This document shows positions 26,038 through 35,537 of a stretch of DNA of 45,316 nucleotides, in pieces (position 1 is the stretch's first letter; every line of letters begins with the position of its first letter). The notes under the pieces were generated by a model, which was given only the letters and a program-made list of their open reading frames with translations, ran no database searches and was not told where the DNA came from. This DNA comes from JAYVFR01 sp043772945 (GTDB lineage Bacteria > Patescibacteriota > JACMRA01). The position numbers and the translations under genes were made by a program. Where the stretch lies: contig JAYVFR010000004.1 in NCBI GenBank assembly GCA_043772945.1, positions 1-45,316 of the forward strand, given 5' to 3'.

Positions 26038-26095
26038 AAAATAAATGGCTCAACTGATGACCGTATTCTGTTATGATTGTCAATGGTATAATTTC

Positions 26096-26101
26096 TTGAC
26101 A
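26096..26101 (+). promoter_or_regulatory. -35 box of the L24-L5-S14-S8 unit
   Basis: TTGACA beginning 40 nt before the rplX ATG, with TTGTAT 18 bp downstream as a possible -10. A separate TATAAT lies just upstream at 26086-26091, so a second overlapping promoter may exist. Confidence 0.6.
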
Positions 26102-26135
26102 AGATGTTAGTTTATTTGCTTGTATTGATATTAAG

Positions 26136-26597
26136 ATGTCTATTGCTAAAATTCAAAGAGGCGATAATATTCAAGTTATCGCAGGTAACTACAAAGGCAC
26201 TAAAGGTGTTGTTACTAAAATCATCAATAAAAAAAATAGGAAAGGTGTGTTAATTAGCAGCCGCGCTACTGTTAGTACTGTGCCTAAAATTGTTAAGTAT
26301 CGTGCTAAACAGAGACAAAACGGTGAAGTTTATCCAGGAGCTAAATTAGAAACTGATCGAACTATTAATGTTTCTAATCTTCAGTTAATCACTCCAGATG
26401 GCGAGGTTAGTCGTGTAAAAATTGAAGTGCAAGATGGTAAAAAACTCCGTGTTTACAAAAAAAATAGTCAAGTAGTTGAAAAAGTTAAAGCTGAAAGCTC
26501 TAAAAAAGCTGAATTAACAGAGACTAAAATAGATGCAACTGATGTTGAAGTTGTAGAACCTAAATTAAAATCTAAGAATACTAAAAAAGATAATTAG
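26136..26597 (+). CDS. rplX: Ribosomal protein L24
   Basis: 153 residues: a normal L24 core with the KOW motif (RGDNIQVIAGNYKGTKGVVTKI) to about residue 105, then a Lys/Glu/Ser-rich extension of roughly 45 residues. L24 initiates 50S assembly. It is first in a four-gene unit with its own promoter; L14 and S17, which normally precede it in the spc operon, are absent. The next gene starts 5 bp downstream. Confidence 0.95.
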   Translation: MSIAKIQRGDNIQVIAGNYKGTKGVVTKIINKKNRKGVLISSRATVSTVPKIVKYRAKQRQNGEVYPGAKLETDRTINVSNLQLITPDGEVSRVKIEVQDGKKLRVYKKNSQVVEKVKAESSKKAELTETKIDATDVEVVEPKLKSKNTKKDN

Positions 26598-26602
26598 AAT
26601 AT

Positions 26603-27169
26603 ATGTCAGCACCACAATCATCAGCACCACAATCAATTAAATTAAATACACAAGAGTATTTTGATAATGCTTATAAAGGACTTCTACTAGAATTTCCCGA
26701 TGTCAATATTTTTGCACTTCCTAAGATAGATAAGATTATCGTAAGCTCTGGAGTTGGTAAATATGATAATAAAGTAAAGCAAGAAATTGGAGAATACCTA
26801 GAAAAAATTACAGGTCAAAAAGCCAAAAAAGTACCAGCGAAAGTTTCAATTTCGTCATTTAAATTACGTAAAGGAGATACTGTTAGTCAGATGGTTACTC
26901 TAAACGGAAAAAAAGCAAGAGACTTTTTGTTTCAGCTAGTAACGGTTGCTCTCCCTCGTACTCGTGATTTTAAGGGTATTAAATCAACTTCTTTCGATAA
27001 AAATTATCGATGTTACAGTACTGGTATCGAAAATGCAAGTATCTTTACAGCTGTTGGATTTGATACAGGTTTTAATTTTGGGGTACAAGTCAGTATCTGT
27101 TTTAAAACAGGAACTCCAAATAACTTAAATTATTTGCACCAACTTAAATTACCGTTTAAAAAATCATAA
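26603..27169 (+). CDS. rplE: Ribosomal protein L5
   Basis: 188 residues, the 5S rRNA-binding protein of the 50S subunit. Conserved segments include KIDKIIVSSGVGK, ITGQKAKKVPAKVSISSFKLRKGD and LPRTRDFKGI. A short duplicated phrase at the very N-terminus (SAPQSSAPQS) looks like a recent repeat outside the fold. It starts 5 bp after rplX and 30 bp precede rpsN. Confidence 0.96.
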   Translation: MSAPQSSAPQSIKLNTQEYFDNAYKGLLLEFPDVNIFALPKIDKIIVSSGVGKYDNKVKQEIGEYLEKITGQKAKKVPAKVSISSFKLRKGDTVSQMVTLNGKKARDFLFQLVTVALPRTRDFKGIKSTSFDKNYRCYSTGIENASIFTAVGFDTGFNFGVQVSICFKTGTPNNLNYLHQLKLPFKKS

Positions 27170-27199
27170 ATTAACTAATTAATATATTATAACATCTAT

Positions 27200-27385
27200 A
27201 TGGCAAGAAAAGCAATGATAGTAAAAGCTCTTAAACCACCCAAATACAGTAGTCGTCTCGTTCGTCGCTGTAAAATCTGTGGAAGGGCCCGAGGTTACCT
27301 AAGATTTTTTGATCTTTGTCGTATTTGCGTACGCGAAGCGGCGATTAAGGGTGAATTAAATGGTTTCTTTAAAAGTAGTAAATAA
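27200..27385 (+). CDS. rpsN: Ribosomal protein S14, zinc-binding type
   Basis: 61 residues. The four cysteines of the zinc ribbon are in CKICGRARGYLRFFDLCRICVRE, identifying the short zinc-binding (Z) form of S14. It helps assemble the 30S head. Spacing places it inside the L24-L5-S14-S8 unit. Confidence 0.96.
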   Translation: MARKAMIVKALKPPKYSSRLVRRCKICGRARGYLRFFDLCRICVREAAIKGELNGFFKSSK

Positions 27386-27411
27386 TAAATAAAATATAAT
27401 CAATTAAAAAT

Positions 27412-27786
27412 ATGTCAATGCAAGATCTTTTAAGCGATTTCGTCGCTAGAATAAACAATGCAGTTGTTGCCAAGCGTGATACTGTTGAAGTTTTAAACAG
27501 TAAACTTACGGTGGAAGTTTGCAAAAAATTAGTCAAACTTAATTATTTTACTAAATTCGCTGTAAATGAAAACTATACTATTTCAGTTGAAATTACTCCT
27601 GATAAAATTCATAAATTAAACCGATTATCTAAACCAAGTCGTAGGATGTACGGTAATTATGTGAAGTTACCTAAAGTAGTTGGTGGAAAAGGTTGGAATA
27701 TTTTAACTACTTCTAAGGGTGTCTTAACTAATTTTGAAGCTAAAACTCAGCAAGTTGGTGGTGAATTACTATTCTCTATTTATTAG
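27412..27786 (+). CDS. rpsH: Ribosomal protein S8
   Basis: 124 residues. S8 binds 16S rRNA and in many bacteria represses its own operon. The conserved opening MQDLLSDFVARINNAVVAKRD and the late ILTTSKGVLTNFEAKTQQVGGELL are present. It is the last gene of the unit and is followed by a strong terminator, so L6, L18 and S5, which normally follow, are not co-transcribed. Confidence 0.95.
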   Translation: MSMQDLLSDFVARINNAVVAKRDTVEVLNSKLTVEVCKKLVKLNYFTKFAVNENYTISVEITPDKIHKLNRLSKPSRRMYGNYVKLPKVVGGKGWNILTTSKGVLTNFEAKTQQVGGELLFSIY

Positions 27787-27808
27787 AATTACAAACAAAA
27801 CCAAAACC

Positions 27809-27842
27809 AATCTCTAGTTTAATTACTAGAGGTTATTTTTTT
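27809..27842 (+). terminator. Terminator of the L24-L5-S14-S8 unit
   Basis: Ten-pair hairpin AATCTCTAGT/ACTAGAGGTT with loop TTAATT, then A and seven T. The last codons of the opposite-strand gene at 27819-28550 lie within the hairpin. Confidence 0.9.
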
Positions 27843-28550
27843 AAGTTTAAGTTTTTGATTCAAGAATTTAATTAAAGCTTCAAGTTTTTCAATTTCCCAA
27901 GTAGATAGTTTTGCTACCAATAAAGATAATTTGCCTGATGCTAATATTCCAATTAAATCTGAAATAATATCACCCCAATCAATCTCATTCCAATTATCAG
28001 GTCCTTTGTATGGTGTCAATTTATGTAAAAGAGGTAATTCAGCCGCTATTGCCACACCACCAGATAAATATGTCCCTACAAGAGGAGCTGTATCGTTACT
28101 TAACAATTCAAAGACTAACTGAGCATTTTTGCTGTCGGTAGCTAATATTCCTATTTTTTCTCGACTTTTGTAACTATTATCCACTACTTGAAAAACTCCG
28201 CGACCACTGTCATTTATATATTCCAATAGTTTATAGTAAATCTGATTGACTGTCTCTTTTTTGTTTTCATTTCTCTTCATTTCTTGAGCAAGAGGAGATT
28301 TAGATAATATTCCGTTTGTAAAACCATCAAGAGACTCTTTTCTATATGCACCGCCAGCCATATATTTAAAAGGTTTTGACGTTAGGATTGGGTCCGTAAT
28401 GCTAGCTGTTTTTAGGTTTCCACCATCTACACCTATTGGTATGTGGTGATTAAAAAAATACATACCGAAGATTGCCACAACCTTGCCAATTTCTTTAATC
28501 GATCGCTTGAGGTCTATTGCTTTTTTTAACTTTTCAGGTGATTCTGCCAT
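27819..28550 (-). CDS. Hypothetical protein, 243 aa
   Basis: Not recognised. The N-terminus is Lys-rich (SPEKLKKAIDLKRSIKEIGKV), followed by mixed sequence with Gly-rich turns (GVDGGNLKTAS, VGTYLSGGVAIAAELPLL), one mildly hydrophobic stretch near residue 150-165, and a helical basic C-terminus (LIKFLNQKLKLKK). No signal peptide is evident. A TATAAT-like box lies just upstream of the start, in keeping with short leaders elsewhere. Its last three codons fall inside the ribosomal unit terminator on the other strand. No function can be assigned. Confidence 0.65.
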   Translation of the reverse strand: MAESPEKLKKAIDLKRSIKEIGKVVAIFGMYFFNHHIPIGVDGGNLKTASITDPILTSKPFKYMAGGAYRKESLDGFTNGILSKSPLAQEMKRNENKKETVNQIYYKLLEYINDSGRGVFQVVDNSYKSREKIGILATDSKNAQLVFELLSNDTAPLVGTYLSGGVAIAAELPLLHKLTPYKGPDNWNEIDWGDIISDLIGILASGKLSLLVAKLSTWEIEKLEALIKFLNQKLKLKKITSSN

Positions 28551-28727
28551 AAAAATAATATTATACTAATAAGATTAGCATATTTTTAATTAATTGTATA
28601 TTTTCTTTATTTCTCTGTTAAGTTTAGTCTCAGTTAGACATAATTTGATTTTTTTTTTAGACTCCTGATTAAACCGTTTCTTGTAGTTTCTTGCAAAGAA
28701 TGCTTACTTCAATTTAATAATTAAAAT

Positions 28728-30668
28728 ATGAATAAAATTCCCAAAAACCAGAATTCTAGCCCTAATCCAAATCGTAAAGTTTTGACTAATCTAATTTGGG
28801 TTCTAATTACGACTGTCTTAATTTTCTCTTTTTTTATTACTGCTGATCAGATAACTGACCCATCTAAAAGCTCTAAAACTTATACAGAATTAATAAGCCA
28901 AATTAAAGAAGGTAAGGTCAGCGAAATTCAGCTCTCTGAGGATAAAAAGTTTTTTGAAGTTAAGCTTTACCAGGATTCTATTACTAAGAATCGCGATAAG
29001 ATAATTGCTGAAAAATACCCTTCAATCACAAGCGATAGTTTAAGCTCTGCTTACGAAGTTTTGCGTGATGATGTAAAGGAATCTGGAATGAGGTTTGGTA
29101 GTGGGCAGGGTGAAATTGTATATAAAATTAAGCCAGCTAGCTGGAGTAGTGGATTTTTCAATAGTGGAATTTTCCAGACTCTTATTCTACTTGCAGGAAC
29201 TCTTTTAATTGGTGTGTTACTTTTAAGGAGGCTTGGAGATGTTAATAACCGCTCTATGTCTTTTGGTAATTCTCGTAGTAAATTATACGATGATAAAACT
29301 GACAAAAAAACTACTTTTGCTGATGTGGCAGGTAATGAAGAGGCTAAGCTTGAATTAACTGAAGTTGTAGACTTTTTAAAACGACCTGAAGAGTATCTTA
29401 AAATGGGAGCTAAAATTCCGCGTGGAGTGTTATTGCAAGGATCTCCTGGTAACGGTAAAACACTCATGGCAAAGGCTGTTGCAGGTGAAGCTGCTGTTCC
29501 ATTTCTATATGTATCAGGTTCTGAGTTCGTAGAAATGTTTGTTGGTGTTGGTGCAAGCCGCGTGAGGGACTTATTTAAGCAAGCTAAAAAGAAAGCTCCT
29601 TGTGTGATTTTTATTGATGAAATTGATGCGGTGGGTCGTCAACGTGGAGCTGGCCTTGGGGGTGGGAACGATGAGAGGGAGCAGACTTTAAACCAGATTT
29701 TAGTTGAGATGGATGGCTTTGATCCTTCTGATTATATTATTGTCATTGGAGCTACTAACAGACCCGATGTTTTAGACCCTGCATTATTACGACCAGGTAG
29801 ATTTGACAGGCAGGTTACTGTAACTTCTCCAGATAGGAAAGAAAGAGAAGCTATTTTAAAAATTCATGCTCGTAACAAAAAATTCGCTTCAGATATTGAC
29901 CTTACAGTTTTGGCTAAAAGAACTCCTGGGTTTAGTGGGGCTGATCTTCAAAATCTTTTAAATGAGGCTGCAATCCTAGCAGTTCGTGAAAAAAGTAATG
30001 AGATTAGCAATTTACATGCTCGAGAGGCTATTGAAAAAGTTATGTTAGGGCCAAGTCTTAAGTCCAAAGTTATAACTGAAAGTCAAAAAAGACTAACAGC
30101 TTATCATGAGGCGGGGCATGCTATCATACAAACAGTTATTCCAGAGTGTAATAAGGTTCAAAAAATTACAATAATCCCAAGAGGTAGGGCGGGTGGATAT
30201 ACATTTAGTGCTGAGAAAGATAATGATGCGATTACAAAGAAAAAAAGTGAGTTTTTAGGAGAAATATGTTCTTTATTCGGAGGCTATGTAGCTGAGGAGG
30301 TAATTTTTGGAGAAGTGTCCACAGGTGGAAGTAATGATTTGCAACGTGCAACTGGAATGGCAAGAGATATGGTTACTAAATATGGTATGAGCCGCCTTGG
30401 GCCAGTTAGTTTTGACGAAGGTAAAGGAATGTCGTTTCTCGGTCGTGATATGATGGATAGACCAAATTATAGCGAAGAATCTTCTAAGAATATAGATATT
30501 GAAACTAAGGCAATTTTGGACGCATGTTACAAGCGTGCTCAGCAAATTATTACTAACTACATAGATGATTTAAATACGATCGCTAAAGCTCTAATCGATC
30601 ATGAAGTTATTGAATATGAAGAGTATGCTAAGTTAACTAGCCACCTTTCACATCTTGCTCACAGATAA
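28728..30668 (+). CDS. ftsH: ATP-dependent zinc metalloprotease FtsH
   Basis: 646 residues: an N-terminal membrane helix (about 20-42), a periplasmic/extracytoplasmic segment, a second helix (about 136-156), the AAA+ domain with Walker A GSPGNGKT near residue 240, Walker B CVIFIDEIDAVG and the second region of homology, then the protease domain with zinc motif HEAGH (His460, Glu461, His464). FtsH is a membrane quality-control protease. A TTGCAA lies 37 nt before the ATG as a likely -35. It converges on miaA with 34 bp between. Confidence 0.97.
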   Translation: MNKIPKNQNSSPNPNRKVLTNLIWVLITTVLIFSFFITADQITDPSKSSKTYTELISQIKEGKVSEIQLSEDKKFFEVKLYQDSITKNRDKIIAEKYPSITSDSLSSAYEVLRDDVKESGMRFGSGQGEIVYKIKPASWSSGFFNSGIFQTLILLAGTLLIGVLLLRRLGDVNNRSMSFGNSRSKLYDDKTDKKTTFADVAGNEEAKLELTEVVDFLKRPEEYLKMGAKIPRGVLLQGSPGNGKTLMAKAVAGEAAVPFLYVSGSEFVEMFVGVGASRVRDLFKQAKKKAPCVIFIDEIDAVGRQRGAGLGGGNDEREQTLNQILVEMDGFDPSDYIIVIGATNRPDVLDPALLRPGRFDRQVTVTSPDRKEREAILKIHARNKKFASDIDLTVLAKRTPGFSGADLQNLLNEAAILAVREKSNEISNLHAREAIEKVMLGPSLKSKVITESQKRLTAYHEAGHAIIQTVIPECNKVQKITIIPRGRAGGYTFSAEKDNDAITKKKSEFLGEICSLFGGYVAEEVIFGEVSTGGSNDLQRATGMARDMVTKYGMSRLGPVSFDEGKGMSFLGRDMMDRPNYSEESSKNIDIETKAILDACYKRAQQIITNYIDDLNTIAKALIDHEVIEYEEYAKLTSHLSHLAHR

Positions 30669-30702
30669 ATATTTTTTAATTGACTTTAATTTGGTAGTAA
30701 TT

Positions 30703-31638
30703 TTATATTTCTATCCATTTGAGGTCTTTTTCTGTTTTGAGCCAGATTAATTGTCTTTTTTGATATTGGAGTGTTTCGCTAATCAGCTTCTCAGCATATT
30801 TATTAAAACTCCACTTCTCGGTAATCATCTGAGCACCAAGCCCATACTCAAGGCCTAGATCAAGTAGTCGATCGTTACCGTAAAATTTTTCTAGTTTCTG
30901 AATTTCTTGAATTAAACCGTTTTGAATTCTGTTTTGGACGTTATCGATTAAATTTTGTTTTAGTTTCTCTGAATCAATTTGTATTGCAAGTTTTTGTTTA
31001 ATTGTAAGTTTGGGGTATTCAAGTTTGGGGCCTATCCACTTATTTATTTTTGCTTGGTAATTTGTTAAATGATTGATCAGTCGTCTCGGATTGTTTTGCT
31101 CGGATTGATTTAGAGATTTATAAAGATTTTCTAATTCATCGTTGTTATTTTCTTTAAATAATTTAGTTAAATCTTGAGTCTTTAGATTATTTAGAGAATC
31201 TTTGTAATTTTGCCAATCATCTTGAAATTTATCTAAAATAATAAGCGGCTGGTATTCCTCGTTAATAGCTCGTGCATAAAGCCCCGTTCCTCCGCAAAGA
31301 ATTATAACATCTGGAGTTTTCTTCTCTTGTTTGAGAATATTTACTGTTAAAATGTAGTCTTTAAGATAATTTGCTAACGTGTATCTTTTGTTTAAATCTG
31401 CGTGATCTATTAGAAAGTGTGGAACTTTGTCATAAAGAAAAGTTTTAAGATTAGGAGAGTAAAGGGACCATTTTCCATCAACTTTTGCACTTCCAATATT
31501 CAATTTTTTGTATACTTGGCGACTATCAGCTCCAAAAATGACAGCTTTCAATCCTCTTGTCTGAAATTCTTTAGCTAAATTTAAAGAAAATTGAGTTTTG
31601 CCAGATCCAGTTTGTCCCATTATTGTTATCAATTTCAT
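30703..31638 (-). CDS. miaA: tRNA dimethylallyltransferase
   Basis: 311 residues. It transfers a dimethylallyl group to A37 of tRNAs that read codons beginning with U. The P-loop GQTGSGKT (8-15), ADSRQVYKKLNIGSAK, CGGTGLYARAI, and the late KRQLIWLKTE are all family features. It begins 21 bp after ileS on the same strand and is probably co-transcribed with it; both genes work on tRNA. Confidence 0.95.
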   Translation of the reverse strand: MKLITIMGQTGSGKTQFSLNLAKEFQTRGLKAVIFGADSRQVYKKLNIGSAKVDGKWSLYSPNLKTFLYDKVPHFLIDHADLNKRYTLANYLKDYILTVNILKQEKKTPDVIILCGGTGLYARAINEEYQPLIILDKFQDDWQNYKDSLNNLKTQDLTKLFKENNNDELENLYKSLNQSEQNNPRRLINHLTNYQAKINKWIGPKLEYPKLTIKQKLAIQIDSEKLKQNLIDNVQNRIQNGLIQEIQKLEKFYGNDRLLDLGLEYGLGAQMITEKWSFNKYAEKLISETLQYQKRQLIWLKTEKDLKWIEI

Positions 31639-31659
31639 GTTTAGACTATTTTAGTTTTT

Positions 31660-34596
31660 TTAATTATTAAAGACAATTCCTAATTTATTATATTCTAATT
31701 TAAAAATATTTTTAATATCAAAATTTTCTATAATTTCTGGAGATTGGCTTATAATTTCAAGGTTCTCAAGAGCTACAGTTTTGCAAATATGCAAGAGATT
31801 TAAACTAATTAAATCAATTATTTCCTCATTTGTAACATAAAGTTTAGCCTGAGTTAAAGTGCCTTGTTTTAATCCATTGGTTTTGCGGGTGTTTTGGATT
31901 TGGCGACAAAGTGCTATTATAATTCCTTCATTTTTTAGCTCAGCAGTCAATTTAGGGTCGAGCGAGATATAAAATTCACCAAACTCGCGACTTGGAAGTT
32001 CAGGTTTAACTTTTTGGACTGCAACAATTTTAGTATTTAATTCAGCTCGCAAGATTTTTAGTAATTCGGGGTTAGAAAAATTAGTATAAAGTGTTTGTAG
32101 TGGCTGCCTTAGATTAATTCCAATCTCAGTTCTAATATTTAAACCAATAGAACATAATTCACGAATCACTTGCATTTCATCAATTAACTTTTGATCAAAT
32201 TCTAAGTTACTAGGGTAGCTTTCCAAGTGAATAGATTCTTTGGCATTTTCTAAAATTCCAACAACAATATTTTGATAAATATTTTCAGTAATAAAAGGGG
32301 TAAATGGTGAGAGAATTTTAATAATCTCGGTTATGCAATAATAAAGGGTATTTATAGCTTCAGGCTCGCCTTTAGCAAAGCGATCGCGCGATCTGCGGAT
32401 GTACCATTTAGACAAATCATCAAGGAAATTGTTAATCTCAGCTGTTGCTTTCTGGATGTTAAATTTATCTAAATTATTTATGACTAGTTTATTAGTTTGA
32501 TTAAGTCTCGTTTTAATCCATTTATCTAAGATTTGTTCTGAATTTTTGATGTTGTCAGTATTTTTTGAATCGATTTTCCAGTTAAATAATTCTATATAAG
32601 TTGTTAAATAAACAAAAATATTCCACAGCGGAAGTGTAAATTCTTGGGTTGTTGTTTTAAGTGTGTTTGAGCTAATTGTAGTATCTTCACCTGAAACAAT
32701 TGGGGTCGTGAAATAATTCATGCGAATTGTATCAGCACCAAAATTCTCAAATAAAATATCTGGAGCGTCATAGTTTTTTTTGGATTTACTAACCTTTAGG
32801 CCCTTATCATCTAACGTAAAGCCATTAATTACAACATTTTTATAAGGTGTTTTGCCGAAGACAGCTGTTGAAATAGCCATTAAGGAATAAAACCAACCTC
32901 TAGTTTGATCAACTCCTTCGGCTATAAACTCAGCAGGGAATTTTTTCTCAAATAACTCTTTGTTTTCAAACGGGTAATGAAACCTAGCAAAAGGCATTGC
33001 TCCAGAATCATACCAAACATCAATAACGTCAGGAATTCTAGTATAGTTTTCTCCGTCAATTTCAAATTTAACATCATCGATGAATGGTCTGTGCGGATCA
33101 CTTAATAAGACACCTGAAAGTTCTTCAAGTTCTTTGTAAGATCCTATTACTTTAACTTTACCTGTTTCTGATTTCCAAATTGGAATCGGAGTTCCCCAGT
33201 ATCGAAGGCGTGAGATTCCCCAATCCTTAATTTCTGCGAGCCAGTGACCAAAGCGCCCTTCTTTAACATGCGATGGGATCCAATTAACTTCTGAATTATT
33301 AGCTAGCAACTCGCTTCTAAGTTTACTCATCGCGATGTACCAACTAGTTATCGGTTTATAAATTAAAGGGGTATTTGTTCTCCAGCACATTGGAACGTCA
33401 TGTTCATAGTCTTCAACTTTAAAAAGTTTATTGTTTTGTTCTAATTTCTCTATGATTCTTTTGTTAGCTGCTTTATAAAAAACTCCTTCCATATCAGAAA
33501 TATCACTGGTGTAATCACCCTGACTATTTAAAACATCGATAGCCTCAATCCCAACGCTTTTAAATATTTCACAATCCTCAGCTCCATACGGAGCTAAATG
33601 TACAATTCCAGTTCCGCTCTCTTCTGTTACGTGGAAACCTTCATAAATTTGAAAACAGTTAAGACGATCAGTAAAATAATCAAAAAGAGGTTCGTATTTT
33701 TTGCCAATTAAATCATTTCCTTTGAAACTGTCTATAATAATGTAATCTTTTTTTTCTTTTCCAAAAATATTCTCTGCAAGTTGTTTAGCAACTATATAAA
33801 AATTTTCTTTGTCATCTGTTTTTAAAACTTTAACATATTCAATATTAGAGCCAACAGCTAAACCAAAATTTGTTGGTAAAGTCCAAGGAGTTGTCGTCCA
33901 GGCTAAAACAAAAGTGTTATTTTCATTATTCTGATCGTTTTCATTTAGTAATTTAAATTTGATTGTAACGGCTTTATCTATTACTTTTTTGTAACCACCT
34001 AAGGCAACTTCGGCATTTGAAAGGCTTGTTCCTGCCCGAGTTGAATAAGGTACTACTTTGAATCCTTCATAAAGCAAGTTTTTTTTGTAAATTTCTGCTA
34101 ATGACCACCAAATTGACTCAATATAATTAGCATCCATTGTAGAATACTCTTCTTTGTTATCAGTTAATCTACCCATCTTCTCCTCTAAATCAATCATGGC
34201 TGTTTTGTATTCTAGGACAGATTCTCGGCAAAGCTGATTAAATTTAGCAATTCCGTAATTTTCGATGTCTTTTTTCTCTTTAAATTCTAGTTTTTTTTCA
34301 ACTTCAAACTCGACAGGAATTCCTTGACAGTCCCAACCGAGACTTCTTTGAACTTGGTAACCTTGCATAGTCCAGTATCGTGGAAAAAGATCTTTAATAG
34401 CAAAAGTAAGCATATGCCCATGATGTGGCATACCGTTTGCAGTGATTGGTCCATCATAAAAATTCTTTTGCTTGTTATCTGGATTTTTTTCAATGGATTT
34501 TTTTAAAATATCTTTTTGTTTCCAAAATTCTAGTACTTCTTTTTCTAATAAATAAAATTTAGGTCGGCTGTCAGCTTTTAAAATAGTTTTTGTCAT
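31660..34596 (-). CDS. ileS: Isoleucyl-tRNA synthetase
   Basis: 978 residues, class I. The HIGH-type motif is GMPHHGHMLTFA near residue 55 and the KMSKS-type motif is KVSKSKKNY. The editing domain lies between (AWTTTPWTLPTN). The sequence around the motifs and the lack of a C-terminal zinc finger suggest the eukaryote-like type 2 form, which is generally insensitive to mupirocin; that is inference from family knowledge. A TTGACA inside the end of the upstream gene is 84 nt away. It is followed by miaA. Confidence 0.96.
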   Translation of the reverse strand: MTKTILKADSRPKFYLLEKEVLEFWKQKDILKKSIEKNPDNKQKNFYDGPITANGMPHHGHMLTFAIKDLFPRYWTMQGYQVQRSLGWDCQGIPVEFEVEKKLEFKEKKDIENYGIAKFNQLCRESVLEYKTAMIDLEEKMGRLTDNKEEYSTMDANYIESIWWSLAEIYKKNLLYEGFKVVPYSTRAGTSLSNAEVALGGYKKVIDKAVTIKFKLLNENDQNNENNTFVLAWTTTPWTLPTNFGLAVGSNIEYVKVLKTDDKENFYIVAKQLAENIFGKEKKDYIIIDSFKGNDLIGKKYEPLFDYFTDRLNCFQIYEGFHVTEESGTGIVHLAPYGAEDCEIFKSVGIEAIDVLNSQGDYTSDISDMEGVFYKAANKRIIEKLEQNNKLFKVEDYEHDVPMCWRTNTPLIYKPITSWYIAMSKLRSELLANNSEVNWIPSHVKEGRFGHWLAEIKDWGISRLRYWGTPIPIWKSETGKVKVIGSYKELEELSGVLLSDPHRPFIDDVKFEIDGENYTRIPDVIDVWYDSGAMPFARFHYPFENKELFEKKFPAEFIAEGVDQTRGWFYSLMAISTAVFGKTPYKNVVINGFTLDDKGLKVSKSKKNYDAPDILFENFGADTIRMNYFTTPIVSGEDTTISSNTLKTTTQEFTLPLWNIFVYLTTYIELFNWKIDSKNTDNIKNSEQILDKWIKTRLNQTNKLVINNLDKFNIQKATAEINNFLDDLSKWYIRRSRDRFAKGEPEAINTLYYCITEIIKILSPFTPFITENIYQNIVVGILENAKESIHLESYPSNLEFDQKLIDEMQVIRELCSIGLNIRTEIGINLRQPLQTLYTNFSNPELLKILRAELNTKIVAVQKVKPELPSREFGEFYISLDPKLTAELKNEGIIIALCRQIQNTRKTNGLKQGTLTQAKLYVTNEEIIDLISLNLLHICKTVALENLEIISQSPEIIENFDIKNIFKLEYNKLGIVFNN

Positions 34597-34676
34597 AGTG
34601 AGAGCATGTTGTATAAGGGAGAAATATTAGAAAATATTGAAACTTATAAACATTCAGGAATATAGCCCCCTTTTTG

Positions 34677-35084
34677 TCAAAGCTTATGCTGATTTTCCAA
34701 AAACTTTTTGTAATCATTTTCATTATCTATAATGGCTTTTGATAAATTATCATATAACTTAACTTCTGTTCGCATCTGTAAATATGCTAATAAATATAAA
34801 ATAAAATTTATAATAAAAATTGCAAAAGTTACTGCGATTAAAATTTGGTAATTAGCGATATTTCTGTCTTGATTTACATATTGATAATTTAAAATAGAAT
34901 TAAATAGCACAATGAATATCAAAGCTGTCAAAACTCGAATAGAAGACAGGAAAATGTCAAAAAAACTGAAGATTCTATAAATTTTTATACTTTTTAGGAT
35001 TTTAGGGTCTGGATTAAATCTTTTTGTTATTTCATAGATATCGTTAAACATCACAGGAAGGGAAGCGTTAGAGACAATCGGCAC
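34677..35084 (-). CDS. Hypothetical membrane protein, 135 aa
   Basis: Two hydrophobic segments (about residues 45-65 and 80-105) flanked by charged ends suggest a two-helix membrane protein with a helical cytoplasmic tail (MRTEVKLYDNLSKAIIDNEND). No family is recognised. Its TGA stop overlaps a TTGACA box that may serve ileS downstream. It starts 45 bp after the gene at 35130-35441 and may form a unit with it. Confidence 0.6.
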   Translation of the reverse strand: MPIVSNASLPVMFNDIYEITKRFNPDPKILKSIKIYRIFSFFDIFLSSIRVLTALIFIVLFNSILNYQYVNQDRNIANYQILIAVTFAIFIINFILYLLAYLQMRTEVKLYDNLSKAIIDNENDYKKFLENQHKL

Positions 35085-35129
35085 AATATTATTGATTTTT
35101 ATCTAGCCCTGCTTTAAAAGTTTTTTCGC

Positions 35130-35441
35130 CTAATTCTCTAAAACATAATCAATATAATCTCCAAGTGTAAGTCCAAGCTGGTCAGGATCTTCAAAGTTTA
35201 AATTCTTAAAAATATTTAATAAAAGTTGTTCTAAAAATTCTTTAAACTCTTTGTTTTCTGCCTCGCTTAAACTTTTTATTTGAAATTCTTCAATACGCAT
35301 TTTGTAATCAATTTTAACTTTAAACTTGTTATTTTTTATTTCAGTGTATTCTGGTTCCAACAAGTAAGATAAGTATTTATCTATACTTCTTGTATAAAAA
35401 TCTCTATCAGATTGTGTAATAGAGGAATATTTTGTAGTCAT
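35130..35441 (-). CDS. Hypothetical protein, 103 aa
   Basis: Soluble, acidic protein, rich in Glu, Asp, Lys and Leu, predicted mostly helical. No family is recognised. A TTGACC box begins 37 nt before the ATG with TTATTG 17 bp downstream, matching the promoter spacing seen elsewhere and supporting it as a real gene. It is divergent from the gene at 35538 across about 96 bp that include an inverted ACCGT/ACGGT pair around a run of T. Confidence 0.6.
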   Translation of the reverse strand: MTTKYSSITQSDRDFYTRSIDKYLSYLLEPEYTEIKNNKFKVKIDYKMRIEEFQIKSLSEAENKEFKEFLEQLLLNIFKNLNFEDPDQLGLTLGDYIDYVLEN

Positions 35442-35537
35442 ATATTGACAATAAACCGTTTTTTTTTTTTACGGTCAACTAGAGAAGTAATCTAATTACT
35501 TTTTTATTTAACAGTACACAAGTATGAGGCAAAACCC

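Noticed and set aside
29051..30545. Minus-strand open frames inside ftsH
   Set aside because: Antisense shadows of a full-length conserved protein.
34597..34680. T-box riboswitch before ileS
   Set aside because: The gap is too short and has no T-box sequence or specifier-loop structure.
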